A DNA stretch of 64,000 nucleotides from Rubellimicrobium thermophilum DSM 16684 (GCF_000442315.1 NZ_KE557320.1:39900-103899); one strand, 5' to 3'. Positions 30,994 to 40,559 are shown, counted from the first letter of the stretch. The notes: a model not told the origin generated them from the letters alone. Made by a program: numbers and translations.

Positions 30994-31653
30994 ATGACCG
31001 ATGGCCGCACCCCTTCGCAGACGCGCGACGCCTATGACCTGATCCTCGAGGCGATCGACCAGGGCATCTATCGTCCGGGCGATCGGCTTGTGGAATCGGA
31101 ACTGGCCGAACGCTTCGGCGTCTCGCGCACCCCGATCCGCGAGGCGCTCCAGCGAATGGAGACGCAGTCTCTCCTGACCCGGGACGGGCGCAGCCTGATC
31201 GTGGCCTCGCTCGATCACAACCAGCTGGCCGAACTCTATGTGGTGCGGGGCGAGCTCGAGGGCCTGGCGGCGCGCCTTGCGGCCAAGCATGCCGCACCCG
31301 AGGAGGTGCGCGTGCTGCGCGACATGCTCGAGGCGGACCGCGCCCTTGTGGACGATCCCCCGGCACTGGCCCGCGCCAACCGCCGCTTCCACCGGCAGAT
31401 CCATCTGGCCTCGCACAACCGCTTCCTGATCCAGCAGCTCGATCTGGTGCATCGGAGCATGGCACTGCTGGCTTCCACCTCGCTGGCTGCGGAGGGGCGG
31501 GGACGGGGCACCATCGAGGAACACGAGGCGATCGTGCGGGCCATCGAGGCCGGCGACGGGGAAGCGGCCGACCGCGCCCTGCGCGAGCATATCAGCCGGG
31601 CCTTCACGACGCGGCTGCGGCTCGATGCCGGGCGGATGACATCGGGGGGCTGA
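30994..31653 (+). CDS. GntR-family regulator, FadR/FCD type
   Basis: A 219-residue regulator. The N-terminal winged helix (about 10-75) contains ESELAERFGVSRTPIREALQRME, and the FCD ligand domain (about 85-210) contains the helical metal/ligand-site residues (RRFHRQIH, EEHEAIVRAI). ATG 30994 is chosen from the family N-terminus. Its 3' end overlaps the convergent glycosyltransferase gene by 50 bases. No adjacent target operon is evident. Confidence 0.88.
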   Translation: MTDGRTPSQTRDAYDLILEAIDQGIYRPGDRLVESELAERFGVSRTPIREALQRMETQSLLTRDGRSLIVASLDHNQLAELYVVRGELEGLAARLAAKHAAPEEVRVLRDMLEADRALVDDPPALARANRRFHRQIHLASHNRFLIQQLDLVHRSMALLASTSLAAEGRGRGTIEEHEAIVRAIEAGDGEAADRALREHISRAFTTRLRLDAGRMTSGG

Positions 31654-33355
31654 GGAACACCGGCGGGTCGATCCCATGGGCCGTCTTGTCCCAGCGGAAG
31701 GGACAGACGGCCACCTCCCACCAGGCCCGCCAGATGGCGATCGTGGCCAGCGGGAAATAGAACGGCAGCAGGGGTGCCCACAGGCCCAGCCGCCCCTTGC
31801 CTGCCCGCGCCACCCCCAGGGCCGCGCATCCCAGGTCGAGCGCCTGTCCGGCCAGGAACAGCACCGAGAGCACCGCCAGGGCCGGCCTCGGCAGGACCGG
31901 CGCCAGCGGATGGGGCAGACCGAACGGCACCAGCCAGCCCAGCCACAGCAGCGGGGCCAGGGTGAAGGTGACGAGCGTGCCGAGGAACAGGATCTGGAAC
32001 CCCCAGAAGCGCCGCGGCCCCAGATCCCGCCAGAGCCGGAGCGGCGCGCGCATATGCACCGCCCATGTCACCGCATAGCCCTTGAGCCAGCGGCTCCGCT
32101 GGCGGATCCAGGGCCAGGGACGGCAATTCGCCTCTTCCTGTGTGGTGATGGGAATCACCTCGGTCACATAGCCGTGCCGGGCAAGGCGGATGCCCAGATC
32201 CGCATCCTCGGTCACATTGTGGGCGTCCCAGCCGCCGACGGCCTCGATCGCCTCGCGCCGCAGGAAGAGCGTCGTGCCGCCCAGCGGGATGGCCAGACCG
32301 AGCCGCATGAGTCCGGGCAGAAGGACCCGAAACCAGGCAGCATATTCCAGGGTGAACATCCGCGCCATCAGATTGCCCCGCCAGTTGTAGTAGTCGAGCG
32401 CGCCCTGCAGGCAGGCGGTGCGGGGGCCGCGCCGGGCAAAGATTTCGGCCACACGGCGCAGGTGATCCGGGGCGGGGACATCCTCGGCATCGTAGATGCC
32501 GATGATGCTGCCCCTGGCGAAGGGCAGGGCATAGTTCAGCGCGCGGGGCTTGGTCCGCAGCGTCCCCTCGGGGACGGTCACGATCCGGGCCCAGGCGGGC
32601 AGATCGGTGGCTGCGAGCGCCTCCTGCGTCAGATGGTCGTCATCCTCGACCACGAGGCAGAGATCGAGCCGGTCGCGCGGGTAATCGAGGGCGGCCATGC
32701 GGGCCAGCAGATGGCTGGCCACCTCTTTTTCGCGATAGAGGGGGACAAGGAGGGAGATCAGGGGCAGGCGCGCCGGGATGACGACGGCGCCGCGGTCGCG
32801 GTCGTCAGGCCGCAGCGTGGCCAGAAGGGCCGCGGCCTTCAGCCCGGCCGCCGCGAGCCCCGCCAGCGCGGCCGCCAGCGTGAGACCGGCCAGCAGCAGC
32901 CCGGGCGCGAGGATCAGCCCGGTGAGGAGGATCAGCCCCCCCGCCGTCGCGGCGGCCAGAAGCGGGCGCCGGGGCAGGCTGCGGCAGCTGTCCTGCCGGG
33001 GCGTGCGCGTCTCGGCCAGATGGACGAGCGGGCGTCCGACATGGAGGGCGAGGGCCTGCTCCAGCCTTCCGGGCCGGGCCCGGGCCAGGCGGACCGGGCC
33101 GAGCGCGGCCTCGAGCCGGGGGAGATGACGCGCCGCCGCGACGGGATCGGCCGCGATGACCAGGGCGAGCGGTCCGATCCGCCGCCAGGGCAGGAGCCCC
33201 TCCTCCAGCATGAGCTGGGGCGGGAGCGCGGCAAGCAGACCGGGGTCTGGCGGCTGGATCAGGGGATCGGCCCCCGAAAGCCCGGACAGGAGTTGCCATG
33301 AGGGCGCCGCCCGTGCCGCCCGATTCGCCGCTGTCGATCGCCCTGATTCGGACAT
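31604..33355 (-). CDS. Membrane glycosyltransferase family 2 with N-terminal GspE-N-like domain
   Basis: A 583-residue inner-membrane protein. Residues about 40-110 resemble the type II secretion GspE N-terminal domain. Two helices (about 137-180) precede a cellulose-synthase-like GT2 domain with the D, DxD and TED motifs (VVEDDD, YDAEDVP, VTEDADLG) and QRSRW. Four or more C-terminal helices follow (about 445-560). It should polymerise or transfer a sugar across the membrane, probably for an exopolysaccharide. No other polysaccharide genes adjoin. The start codon lies in a hairpin. Confidence 0.88.
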   Translation of the reverse strand: MSESGRSTAANRAARAAPSWQLLSGLSGADPLIQPPDPGLLAALPPQLMLEEGLLPWRRIGPLALVIAADPVAAARHLPRLEAALGPVRLARARPGRLEQALALHVGRPLVHLAETRTPRQDSCRSLPRRPLLAAATAGGLILLTGLILAPGLLLAGLTLAAALAGLAAAGLKAAALLATLRPDDRDRGAVVIPARLPLISLLVPLYREKEVASHLLARMAALDYPRDRLDLCLVVEDDDHLTQEALAATDLPAWARIVTVPEGTLRTKPRALNYALPFARGSIIGIYDAEDVPAPDHLRRVAEIFARRGPRTACLQGALDYYNWRGNLMARMFTLEYAAWFRVLLPGLMRLGLAIPLGGTTLFLRREAIEAVGGWDAHNVTEDADLGIRLARHGYVTEVIPITTQEEANCRPWPWIRQRSRWLKGYAVTWAVHMRAPLRLWRDLGPRRFWGFQILFLGTLVTFTLAPLLWLGWLVPFGLPHPLAPVLPRPALAVLSVLFLAGQALDLGCAALGVARAGKGRLGLWAPLLPFYFPLATIAIWRAWWEVAVCPFRWDKTAHGIDPPVFLSPPMSSARHRAAAAS

Positions 33356-33392
33356 TCTGCCCTCTCCCTGCCGGAGAGGATGAGGGCAGAAT
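33353..33392 (-). promoter_or_regulatory. 5' leader hairpin covering the glycosyltransferase ribosome binding site
   Basis: On the minus strand, TTCTGCCCTC pairs perfectly with GAGGGCAGAA; the second arm ends on the A of the ATG. The AGGGAG ribosome binding site lies in the loop side and arm, so the fold would hide it. This could limit translation or respond to a factor. Confidence 0.45.
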
Positions 33393-33454
33393 GGTTAAGG
33401 ACGCGTTAACGACACGGAAAAGTCCTGGAAAAGCCGCGAAGGGCCTTTCTGTCT

Positions 33455-34618
33455 TCAGGCGCCCCTTGCGGCCTGCCGGGCCGCCATCGCGGCGGCAAAC
33501 CGGTCGAAGAGATAGGCGCTGTCCTGGGGGCCGGGGCTCGCTTCGGGGTGATACTGGACGGAAAAGACCGGGCGGTCCTTCATGCGCAGGCCGCAGTTGG
33601 ACCCGTCGAAGAGCGAGACATGGGTTTCGATCACGCCTTCGGGCAGGGTCTGGGCGTCCACGGTGAAGCCGTGATTCATCGAGGTGATCTCGACCTTGCC
33701 GGTCTCCAGATCCTTGACGGGGTGGTTGGCGCCATGATGGCCGTGATTCATCTTCACGGTCCGACCCCCGAGCGCCAGGGCCAGCATCTGATGTCCGAGG
33801 CAGATGCCGAAGAGGGGCAGATCGGTCCGGTCGAGCACCTCGCGGATCATGGGCACGGCATAGGCGCCCGTCGCGGCCGGATCGCCCGGGCCGTTCGAGA
33901 GGAATACCCCATCCGGGTTCTGGGCCAGCACATCCGCCGCGGTGGAGGTGGCGGGCATCACGACGACCTCGGCCCCCACCGCCGCGAGCGAGCGCAGGAT
34001 GTTCCTCTTGGCCCCGTAATCCAGCGCCACCACGCGGAAGCGGGGGGCTTGCTGCCGGCCGAACCCCCCGGGCCAGGCCCATTTCGTCTCGTCCCAGCGA
34101 TAGGACTGGGTGCAGCTCACCTCGCGCGCGAGATCGAGCCCCACAAGCCCGCGAAAGGCGCGGGCCTCGCTGACCAGCCGTTCGATGTCGAAGCGTCCCT
34201 CCGGGTCGTGGGCCAGGGCCACATGGGGCGCCCCCTGCTGGCGGATGGCCCGGGTGAGCCGGCGCGTGTCCACCCCGCCGATGCCGATCCGCCCCCGCCT
34301 GGCCAGCCAGTCCGACAGGCCCTCGGCCGCGCGCCAGTTGGAGGGGGCGGTCGGATCCCATTTCACCACCATGCCGGCGGCAACGGGCTGGGCCGCCTCG
34401 TCATCCTCGGGGTTGGTGCCGGTGTTGCCGATATGGGGAAAGGTGAAGGTCACGACCTGACCCGCGTAGGAGGGGTCCGTCATGATCTCCTGATAGCCGG
34501 TCATCGCCGTGTTGAACACGAGTTCGGCCGTCACCTGTCCCGTGGCGCCGAAGCCGCGCCCGTAGAACAGGGTGCCGTCGGCCAGGGCAAGACAGGCGGT
34601 GGGTCGGGTCTGGGGCAT
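33455..34618 (-). CDS. carA: Carbamoyl-phosphate synthase small subunit
   Basis: A 387-residue glutaminase subunit that hydrolyses glutamine and passes ammonia to CarB. The N-terminal CPSase domain has TAMTGYQEIMTDPSYAGQ and the C-terminal class I amidotransferase domain has LSNGPGDP, the nucleophile Cys in FGICLGHQ, and the His/Glu pair in QYHPEASPGP. The full set is intact. Length is normal. It has a back-to-back promoter arrangement with the divergent yqeY gene. carB is not in the window. Confidence 0.97.
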   Translation of the reverse strand: MPQTRPTACLALADGTLFYGRGFGATGQVTAELVFNTAMTGYQEIMTDPSYAGQVVTFTFPHIGNTGTNPEDDEAAQPVAAGMVVKWDPTAPSNWRAAEGLSDWLARRGRIGIGGVDTRRLTRAIRQQGAPHVALAHDPEGRFDIERLVSEARAFRGLVGLDLAREVSCTQSYRWDETKWAWPGGFGRQQAPRFRVVALDYGAKRNILRSLAAVGAEVVVMPATSTAADVLAQNPDGVFLSNGPGDPAATGAYAVPMIREVLDRTDLPLFGICLGHQMLALALGGRTVKMNHGHHGANHPVKDLETGKVEITSMNHGFTVDAQTLPEGVIETHVSLFDGSNCGLRMKDRPVFSVQYHPEASPGPQDSAYLFDRFAAAMAARQAARGA

Positions 34619-34645
34619 GGGACGGCTCCGCGCAGGATCGGTCGG

Positions 34646-34674
34646 GGGTTACGCGCGAGGGCGGCAGAGGTCAA
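34646..34674 (-). promoter_or_regulatory. Candidate carA promoter
   Basis: On the minus strand: TTGACC (34674-34669), a 17-bp spacer and TAACCC (34651-34646), about 20 bases of leader before ATG 34618. Confidence 0.6.
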
Positions 34675-34703
34675 TTGCGGCATCGCGCTGCGGTCCCTAT
34701 CTC
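34675..34703 (+). promoter_or_regulatory. Candidate yqeY promoter
   Basis: TTGCGG (34675-34680), a 17-bp spacer and TATCTC (34698-34703). Its -35 box touches that of the carA promoter with no gap. Confidence 0.5.
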
Positions 34704-34731
34704 GGGTCCGGAACCGGCAAGGAGAGACGGG

Positions 34732-35193
34732 ATGGACCTGCGGACGCGGATCGGCGAGGCTCTCAAGGAGGCCATGCGCAGCAAGGATGCGCTGCGCGTG
34801 GGGGTGCTGCGCATGGCGGGGGCGGCGATCAAGGACCGCGACATCGCTGCGCGCGGCGAGGGGCAGCCCTCTCCCGTGCCGGAGGATGGCGTCATCGCCG
34901 TCCTGGCGAAGATGGTCCGCCAGCGGCAGGAGAGCGCCCGCGCCTATGACGAGGCGGGGCGCGCGGATCTGGCCGAAAGGGAGCGTGCCGAGGCCGCCGT
35001 GCTCGAGGCCTTCCTGCCCCGTGCCCTGTCGGAGGCGGAGACCGAGGCCGCCGTGGAGGCGGCCATCGCCGAGACCGGCGCCACGGCGGTGAAGGACATG
35101 GGGCGCGTCATGGCCGCGCTGAAGGCTCGGCATGCCGGCGCGATCGACATGGGGCGGGCAGGGGCGCTGGTGAAGGCCCGCCTCTCGGCCTGA
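34732..35193 (+). CDS. GatB/YqeY domain-containing protein
   Basis: A 153-residue protein of the YqeY family, related to the tRNA-binding tail of GatB. It is mostly helical, with MRSKDALRVGVLRM near the start and KDMGRVMAALKARHAG near the end, both family features. GGAGAG precedes ATG 34732. It may act on aminoacyl-tRNA or amidotransferase assembly, but the role is not settled. It is divergent from carA. Confidence 0.88.
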   Translation: MDLRTRIGEALKEAMRSKDALRVGVLRMAGAAIKDRDIAARGEGQPSPVPEDGVIAVLAKMVRQRQESARAYDEAGRADLAERERAEAAVLEAFLPRALSEAETEAAVEAAIAETGATAVKDMGRVMAALKARHAGAIDMGRAGALVKARLSA

Positions 35194-35264
35194 GCGATCG
35201 CCACGGGGAACGGGGCAGGGGCGGCGCGGGTTGATCCGCTGTCCCGCCTGTCACGGAGGATCCG

Positions 35265-35453
35265 ATGCCCGCCCGTTCCAAGGCCCAGCAGCGCGCCGCC
35301 GGCGCCGCCCTGTCCGCCAAGCGCGGAGAAACCCCCGTAGAGGATCTGCATCCCACCGCGCGCGAGATGCATGACAGCATGACCGAAGCCGAGCTGGAGG
35401 ACCTGGCCTCCACGAAGCACGACGGCCTGCCCGACCACGTCGAGGGGGACTGA
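35265..35453 (+). CDS. Small DUF3008-like protein
   Basis: A 62-residue hydrophilic protein (MPARSKAQQRAAGAALSAKR at the start), like the small DUF3008 proteins of alphaproteobacteria. CACGGAGGA precedes ATG 35265. It follows yqeY after 71 bases and is convergent with the DUF2244 gene. Function unknown. Confidence 0.75.
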   Translation: MPARSKAQQRAAGAALSAKRGETPVEDLHPTAREMHDSMTEAELEDLASTKHDGLPDHVEGD

Positions 35454-35471
35454 AGTTCCCCTTCGTTCCCC

Positions 35472-35999
35472 TCAGCGCAGGCGGGCAAGCGCGGCCTCGA
35501 TCTCGGGCCGCAGGGCCAGCCGTTCCTCCTCGGAGAGGAAGGCGCCGATCTCCACGGTGCGGCCGGCGCCGCTGAGGGTGAGGTATTGGGGCACCGGCCC
35601 GCCTTCCGCATGCAGGGCGGTCCGCACCCAGTGCGGATTGGCCTCCCAGCGGCGGGGTGGCCGGCCGGGATCGTGCCGCACCAGCTCCACGCGATCCGGC
35701 CAGAGGGAGAGCACCTCCATCACCTCGCCCGTGCGATAGCTGTGGCGGATAGCGATCCATGTCCCCGCGAGGGTCGCCGTCACGAAGGGCAGGAGGCCCC
35801 AGAGGACGGCGGTGCCCAGCACCGACAGCAGGGGCAGAGCCGCCAGCGCCGCCGTGGCGGCGAAGAAGACGGCAAAGCCCCGCAGCGGCAGGGACCGATG
35901 CGGCCAGAGCCGGAGCTGCACGCGCGGGGCGGGAGCGGATGCGCGAACGGCCCCGGATTGCTCCGGGGCCGTCTGCGGGGTCGTCCATGCATAGGGCAT
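35472..35999 (-). CDS. DUF2244 integral membrane protein downstream of ctaD
   Basis: A 175-residue protein. Two adjacent hydrophobic helices (about 40-80) are followed by a soluble C-terminal part with [23 protein letters not shown]-type residues characteristic of DUF2244. It starts 14 bases after the ctaD stop, so it is co-transcribed. DUF2244 genes are common next to cytochrome oxidase genes in alphaproteobacteria, which suggests a role in oxidase assembly or function; this is inference. Confidence 0.8.
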   Translation of the reverse strand: MPYAWTTPQTAPEQSGAVRASAPAPRVQLRLWPHRSLPLRGFAVFFAATAALAALPLLSVLGTAVLWGLLPFVTATLAGTWIAIRHSYRTGEVMEVLSLWPDRVELVRHDPGRPPRRWEANPHWVRTALHAEGGPVPQYLTLSGAGRTVEIGAFLSEEERLALRPEIEAALARLR

Positions 36000-36013
36000 G
36001 GGCTGTCCGGGTC

Positions 36014-37688
36014 TCAGTGGGCCGGGCTGCGGTCCCAGTCCTCGCGCCGCGGAAGCGTCTCGAAGGTGTGCTCGGGCGGCGGAGAGGGGAGGGTCCATTC
36101 CAGCGTGTCGGCCCAGGGCGTCCAGGGATTCGCCGGCGCGGTGCGCGGGGCGCGGGCGAGCACCCAGAACAGCGCGGCGATGAAGAACAGGAAGGACGCG
36201 AAGGCGAGGAAGGCCCCGATCGAGGAGACGTAGTTCCAGGTGGCGAAGGCCTCCGGATAGTCGATGTAGCGGCGGGGCATCCCCTGACGGCCCAGGAAGT
36301 GCTGCGGGAAGAAGGTGAGGTTCGCGCCGATGAACATCAGCGTGAAATGCACCCGGCCGATCCATTCGGGGATCATCTTCCCGGTCATCTTCGGCAGGTA
36401 GAAGTAGATTCCGGCGAAGATCCCGAACACCGCGCCCAGCGACATCACGTAGTGGAAATGGGCCACCACATAGTAGGTGTCGTGATAGTAGCGGTCGATC
36501 GGCGCCTGCGAGAGCACGATCCCCGTGACCCCGCCCACCGTGAACAGAAAGATGAAGCCCAGCGCCCAGAGCATGGGCGTGCGGAACTCGATGGAGCCGC
36601 CCCACATGGTGGCGATCCAGGAGAAGATCTTCACCCCGGTGGGCACCGCAATGACCATCGTTGCCAGCATGAAGTAGGTCTGCTGGGTGAGGGGACATGC
36701 CGGCCGTGTACATGTGGTGCGCCCAGACGACGAAGCCCAGCACGCCGATGGCGATCATCGCCCAGACCATCGGCAGATAGCCGAAGATCGGCTTCTTCGA
36801 GAAGGTCGAGACCACATGCGAGATGATCCCGAAGGCGGGGATGATGATGATGTAGACCTCGGGATGGCCGAAGAACCACAGGATGTGCTGATAGAGCACC
36901 GGATCGCCGCCGCCATCGGGGAAGAAGAAGGTGGTCCCGAAGTTGCGGTCGGTCAGCAGCATGGTGATCGCGCCGGCGAGCACGGGCAGGGCGAGCAGGA
37001 TCAGCCAGGCGGTGACGAAGATCGCCCAGGCGAAGAGCGGCACCTTGAACAGCGTCATCCCCGGCGCGCGCATGTTCAGGAAGGTCGTGATCATGTTGAT
37101 CGCGCCGAGGATCGACGAGGCCCCCGACAGGTGCACGGCGAAGATCGCCAGATCCATCGAATAGCCCGATTCCGTCGTGGACAGGGGCGGATAGAGCACC
37201 CAGCCCACGCCAGCGCCGAGCTGGCCGTTGCCGCCGGGGGCCAGCATCGACGCCACCCCCAGCGAGGCCCCGGCCACGAACATCCAGAAGGACAGGTTGT
37301 TGAGCCGCGGAAAGGCCATGTCTGGCGCACCGATCTGCAGCGGCATCAGATAGTTGCCAAAGCCGCCGAAGAGCGCCGGGATGACCACGAAGAACATCAT
37401 CAGCACCCCGTGATAGGTGATGAAGACGTTCCACAGATGGCCGTTCGGCGTGCAGCTTGCCTCGGGCTGGGGCAGGAAATGCATCCCCTCGAGGCACATG
37501 TACTGCACCCCCGGATGCATCAGCTCCATGCGCATGTAGACGGTGAACAGAACGGCGATGAAGCCGAGGACGCCCGACACCCACAGATAGAGGATGCCGA
37601 TGTCCTTGTGGTTCGTGGACATGAACCAGCGGGTGAAGAACCCGCGGTGATCGTGATGGTCGTGGTCGTGGATGGCGGCGTCGGCCAT
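36014..37688 (-). CDS. ctaD: Cytochrome c oxidase subunit I (aa3-type), frame interrupted
   Basis: About 557 residues after repair, with twelve membrane helices. Heme and copper ligands are visible: His in [11 protein letters not shown], His and Tyr in FFGHPEVYI, the CuB histidines in WAHHMYTAG, and the heme pair in VAHFHYVM. The D-channel and K-channel regions are present. It is the terminal oxidase subunit that reduces oxygen and pumps protons. The frame breaks at 36691-36694 (gggg), where one G fewer joins TAGMS to LTQQTYFM. Other oxidase subunit genes are not in the window. Confidence 0.95.
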
Positions 37689-37780
37689 GCGGCGGCTCTC
37701 CCGGACGGACGTGGCGCTGGGACGGCGCGGCCGCCGGATGGAGAATCCGGACGGACGGACACCGGGCCCGCTTCAGGCCG

Positions 37781-37809
37781 GGTTTAGCGTGGCCGCGCCC
37801 GACCGGCAA
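37781..37809 (-). promoter_or_regulatory. Candidate ctaD promoter
   Basis: On the minus strand: TTGCCG (37809-37804), a 17-bp spacer and TAAACC (37786-37781). The predicted leader is about 85 bases. Confidence 0.5.
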
Positions 37810-37915
37810 GGCGGCGCCAGGGGGCGCGGCGACCTGTCCCAGCCTCTCGTCGTCCACCGGATCTTAACGCCCGTGCGCGAAGAAAACCCTCAGAGGCGAA
37901 TCATCGGGGTTCTGG

Positions 37916-39531
37916 ATGCGGTTCTATGCATGGCTGTCGCGGGCGCGCTGGCTCAACTATCGGGCCAAGATCATGGTCATGGCCTTTGCCGGCACGCATG
38001 TGCCGCTGATCGCCCTGGCCGGCAGTTATGCCGCGCGCGGCGCGACAAGCCGGGGCGAGGTGATCTGGGCGCTGGGCGTGGCGCTGGCGGCGACGCTGGC
38101 CGGGACGGCGGCGACGCTGTGGGTGCTCGACCGGCTGCTGCAGCCGGTGATCGCCACCTCGCGCGCCTTGCGCCGCTATCGCGAAGCACGAGTTCTTCCC
38201 GATCTGCCCACGGACTTCGCGGACGAGGCGGGAACCCTGATGGCGGATGCCCAGCGCACGGTGACCCAGCTCGATGCGGCGCTCCTGCGGCTGGAACGGC
38301 TGGACGAGGCGACAGGCCTTCTCAACCGCACGGCCTTCCTGGCCGAGGCGGAAGGGCCGCTCTGTGTGTTGCGGCTCGGGAACTTCTCTGCGCTGGCTGA
38401 GAGTTTCGATCGCGCCACCGCCACGCAGGCCCTCGGCGAACTGGCCGCGCGCGTGGCGCGGCATCTGGGACCGGATGCCCTGCTGGCCCGGGTCGGGGAC
38501 GGGGACCTGGCTTTCTGCCTGCCCGAAGGGGGGGCGAGGCGGTGCGCCACCTGGTGACGGATCTGTCGGCCCCGATCGCCCTGGGCCCGGCGCGCGTGAC
38601 GCCGGTGCTGGCGGCTGGGTTCGCCGAGGCGGCCGCGGAGGGATCGGCCGCGACGCTCGACAATGCGGTGGCGGCGGCGGCGCTGGCCGCCGAAGGGCGC
38701 GGCGAAGGCGGGCCCGTCGCGGCCCACAGCCCCGCCGAGCGCGAAAGACTGCGCGACCGCTTCCTGATGGAACAGGATCTGCGCGCGGCCCTGCAGAGCG
38801 GCGGGTTCCAGCTTCACTTCCAGCCCGTGCAGGACATCCGTCGCGGCGGCTGGGCCGGGGCTGAGGCCCTCATCCGCTGGCACAGCCCCAGCCGCGGCAT
38901 GGTGCCGCCGGGGGTCTTCATCCCGGTGGCCGAAGCGGCCGGCCTGATCGAACCCATCGGCCTGTGGGTTCTGCGCGAGGCCTGCCGCGAGGTTGCTCAT
39001 TGGGCTCCGGGCATGCGGGTTGCCGTCAACCTTTCGGCGCGGCAGTTCCTGGACGAGAGCCTGCCCCGGCATGTGGCCGAAGCCGTGCAGGCCGCCGGTA
39101 TCTCGCCCGAGCGGCTCGAGATCGAGCTGACCGAGTCGGTCGCCACCACCGATCACGATCATGCCCGCCGCACCTTCGGACGGCTGCGGGACATGGGCGT
39201 GTCCATCGCCATCGACGATTTCGGGACGGGCTATGCCTCGATGAGCGTGCTGCGCAAGCTTCCCTTCGACAAGCTCAAGATCGACCGGGAATTCGTCACC
39301 GATGTGCATCGCAAGCCCCACAGCCAGGCGATCTGTGCCGCGATGCTGGCGCTGGGACGGGGTCTGGATCTGTCGATCCTGGCCGAGGGAACGGAAACGC
39401 CCGAGGAGGTGGACTGGCTGGTCCAGCAAGGCTGCACGCTGTTCCAGGGCTACTACTTTTCGCGCCCGCTGCCGGCCCCGGTGCTGCGCGAGCGGATGCG
39501 GATGGAGGCGCCGCTGCGGGCGGCGTCCTGA
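37916..39531 (+). CDS. Membrane EAL-domain c-di-GMP phosphodiesterase with degenerate GGDEF, frame interrupted
   Basis: About 538 residues. Two N-terminal helices (about 18-40 and 48-72), a HAMP-like stretch, a GGDEF-fold domain whose signature is degraded to GDGDL, then an EAL domain (about 290-520). Catalytic EAL features are intact: AEALIRW, the ESV glutamate, DDFGTG, KIDREFV, EGTET and QGYYFSRP. It should hydrolyse c-di-GMP and not make it. The frame breaks in the G7 run 38528-38534, repaired by one more G or two fewer. It is divergent from ctaD. Confidence 0.88.
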
Positions 39532-39538
39532 TCCGGAT

Positions 39539-40195
39539 CTAGGGCGGATCGGGGAAATGGCGCGCAAAGCTCTGCCGCAGGGCGAGATCGAGATCGCCCA
39601 TCGTCACCGGCAGCCCGAGATCCACGAGGCTCGTGACCCCGTGATCGCGGATGCCGCAGGGCACGATGCCGTCGAAATGGGACAGGTCCGGCTCCACATT
39701 CACCGCCAGGCCATGCAGGCTGACCCAGCGTTTCAGGCGCACGCCGATGGCGGCGATCTTGTCCTCGCGCGGGGTTCCATCGGGATTCGGCGCCCTGTCC
39801 GGCCGCAGGACCCAGATTCCGACGCGCCCCTCGCGCCGTTCTCCGCGGATGCCGAATTCGGCCAGCGCGTCGATCACCCAGGCTTCGAGCGCGCGGACGA
39901 AGGCCCGCACGTCGCGGCCGCGCCGGTTCAGATCGAGAAGGACATAGACGACACGCTGGCCGGGGCCGTGATAGGTGAACTGTCCGCCCCGGCGGGTGGG
40001 AAAGACCGGAAAACGGCCGGGATCGCGCAGATCCGCCGGCCGGGCCGAGGTGCCGGCGGTATAGAGGGGGGGGTGCTCGAGCAGCCAGACCGCCTCGGCC
40101 GCCGCCCCCCGCGCGATGGCCTCGGCACGCGCCTCCATCCAGGCGACTGCCTCGGGATAGGGCACCGGTTCGCGGCTCTCGATCCATTCGACCAT
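39539..40195 (-). CDS. lipB: Octanoyltransferase (lipoate biosynthesis)
   Basis: A 218-residue enzyme that moves octanoyl from acyl carrier protein to lipoyl domains. Signatures: [12 protein letters not shown], the lysine in DKIAAIGVR and the catalytic Cys in GIVPCGI. ATG 40195 (MVEWIES) is preferred over an upstream ATG at 40270 because family members begin with VEW. It is convergent with the EAL gene. Confidence 0.95.
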   Translation of the reverse strand: MVEWIESREPVPYPEAVAWMEARAEAIARGAAAEAVWLLEHPPLYTAGTSARPADLRDPGRFPVFPTRRGGQFTYHGPGQRVVYVLLDLNRRGRDVRAFVRALEAWVIDALAEFGIRGERREGRVGIWVLRPDRAPNPDGTPREDKIAAIGVRLKRWVSLHGLAVNVEPDLSHFDGIVPCGIRDHGVTSLVDLGLPVTMGDLDLALRQSFARHFPDPP

Positions 40196-40258
40196 GGGCC
40201 TGTCATGGGCCTTCGGGGCGTCCCTGTCAAAGCGGAGGGAAAATCCCCTGCTGGCCCC

Positions 40259-40287
40259 TTGCGCCGCCATGCGCCCCCCTCTATACG
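40259..40287 (+). promoter_or_regulatory. Candidate tRNA-Leu promoter
   Basis: TTGCGC (40259-40264), a 17-bp spacer and TATACG (40282-40287), about 18 bases before the mature tRNA 5' end. Confidence 0.6.
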
Positions 40288-40304
40288 CCCCTTCGCCAGT
40301 CAGT

Positions 40305-40391
40305 GCGGTTGTGGCGGAACTGGTAGACGCGCAGCGTTGAGGTCGCTGTGGGGTAACACCCGTGGAGGTTCGAGTCCTCTCAACCGCACCA
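40305..40391 (+). tRNA. tRNA-Leu (GAG)
   Basis: 87 bases including an encoded CCA. The acceptor stem gcggttg/caaccgc pairs perfectly. The anticodon loop ttgaggt gives anticodon GAG inside the stem cagcg/cgctg. A long variable arm (type II) and the ggttcgagtcc T-arm confirm leucine class. Confidence 0.97.
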
Positions 40392-40400
40392 TCGGTCCCC

Positions 40401-40428
40401 GTCGGGGGCTGATCGTCGGGGGCTGATC
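40401..40428. repeat. Perfect 14-bp tandem duplication downstream of tRNA-Leu
   Basis: gtcgggggctgatc occurs twice without a gap. With the preceding tcccc it can also form a small hairpin, possibly a tRNA 3' processing or termination signal. No integrase is nearby. Confidence 0.8.
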
Positions 40429-40559
40429 CCTGTCCCGATCGCCTCCCTGTCCTGATCGCCGTGCGGATATCGGCCGCCTGAGGGTTCGGGCATCTCGGCA
40501 GTCGTTTGCGGTCTTCCCGGAATCCGACTCTCAGGAGTCCAGCCGTTTCAGGGCAGGAT

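Noticed and set aside
36691-36694. Programmed ribosomal frameshifting in ctaD and other broken genes
   Set aside because: The sites are plain short G/C runs without slippery heptamers or conserved downstream structures, and none of the families is known to need frameshifting.
40305-40428. tRNA-Leu as an integration site for a genomic island
   Set aside because: No integrase, no repeat of the tRNA 3' end and no foreign base composition are seen downstream. The 14-bp duplication does not match the tRNA.
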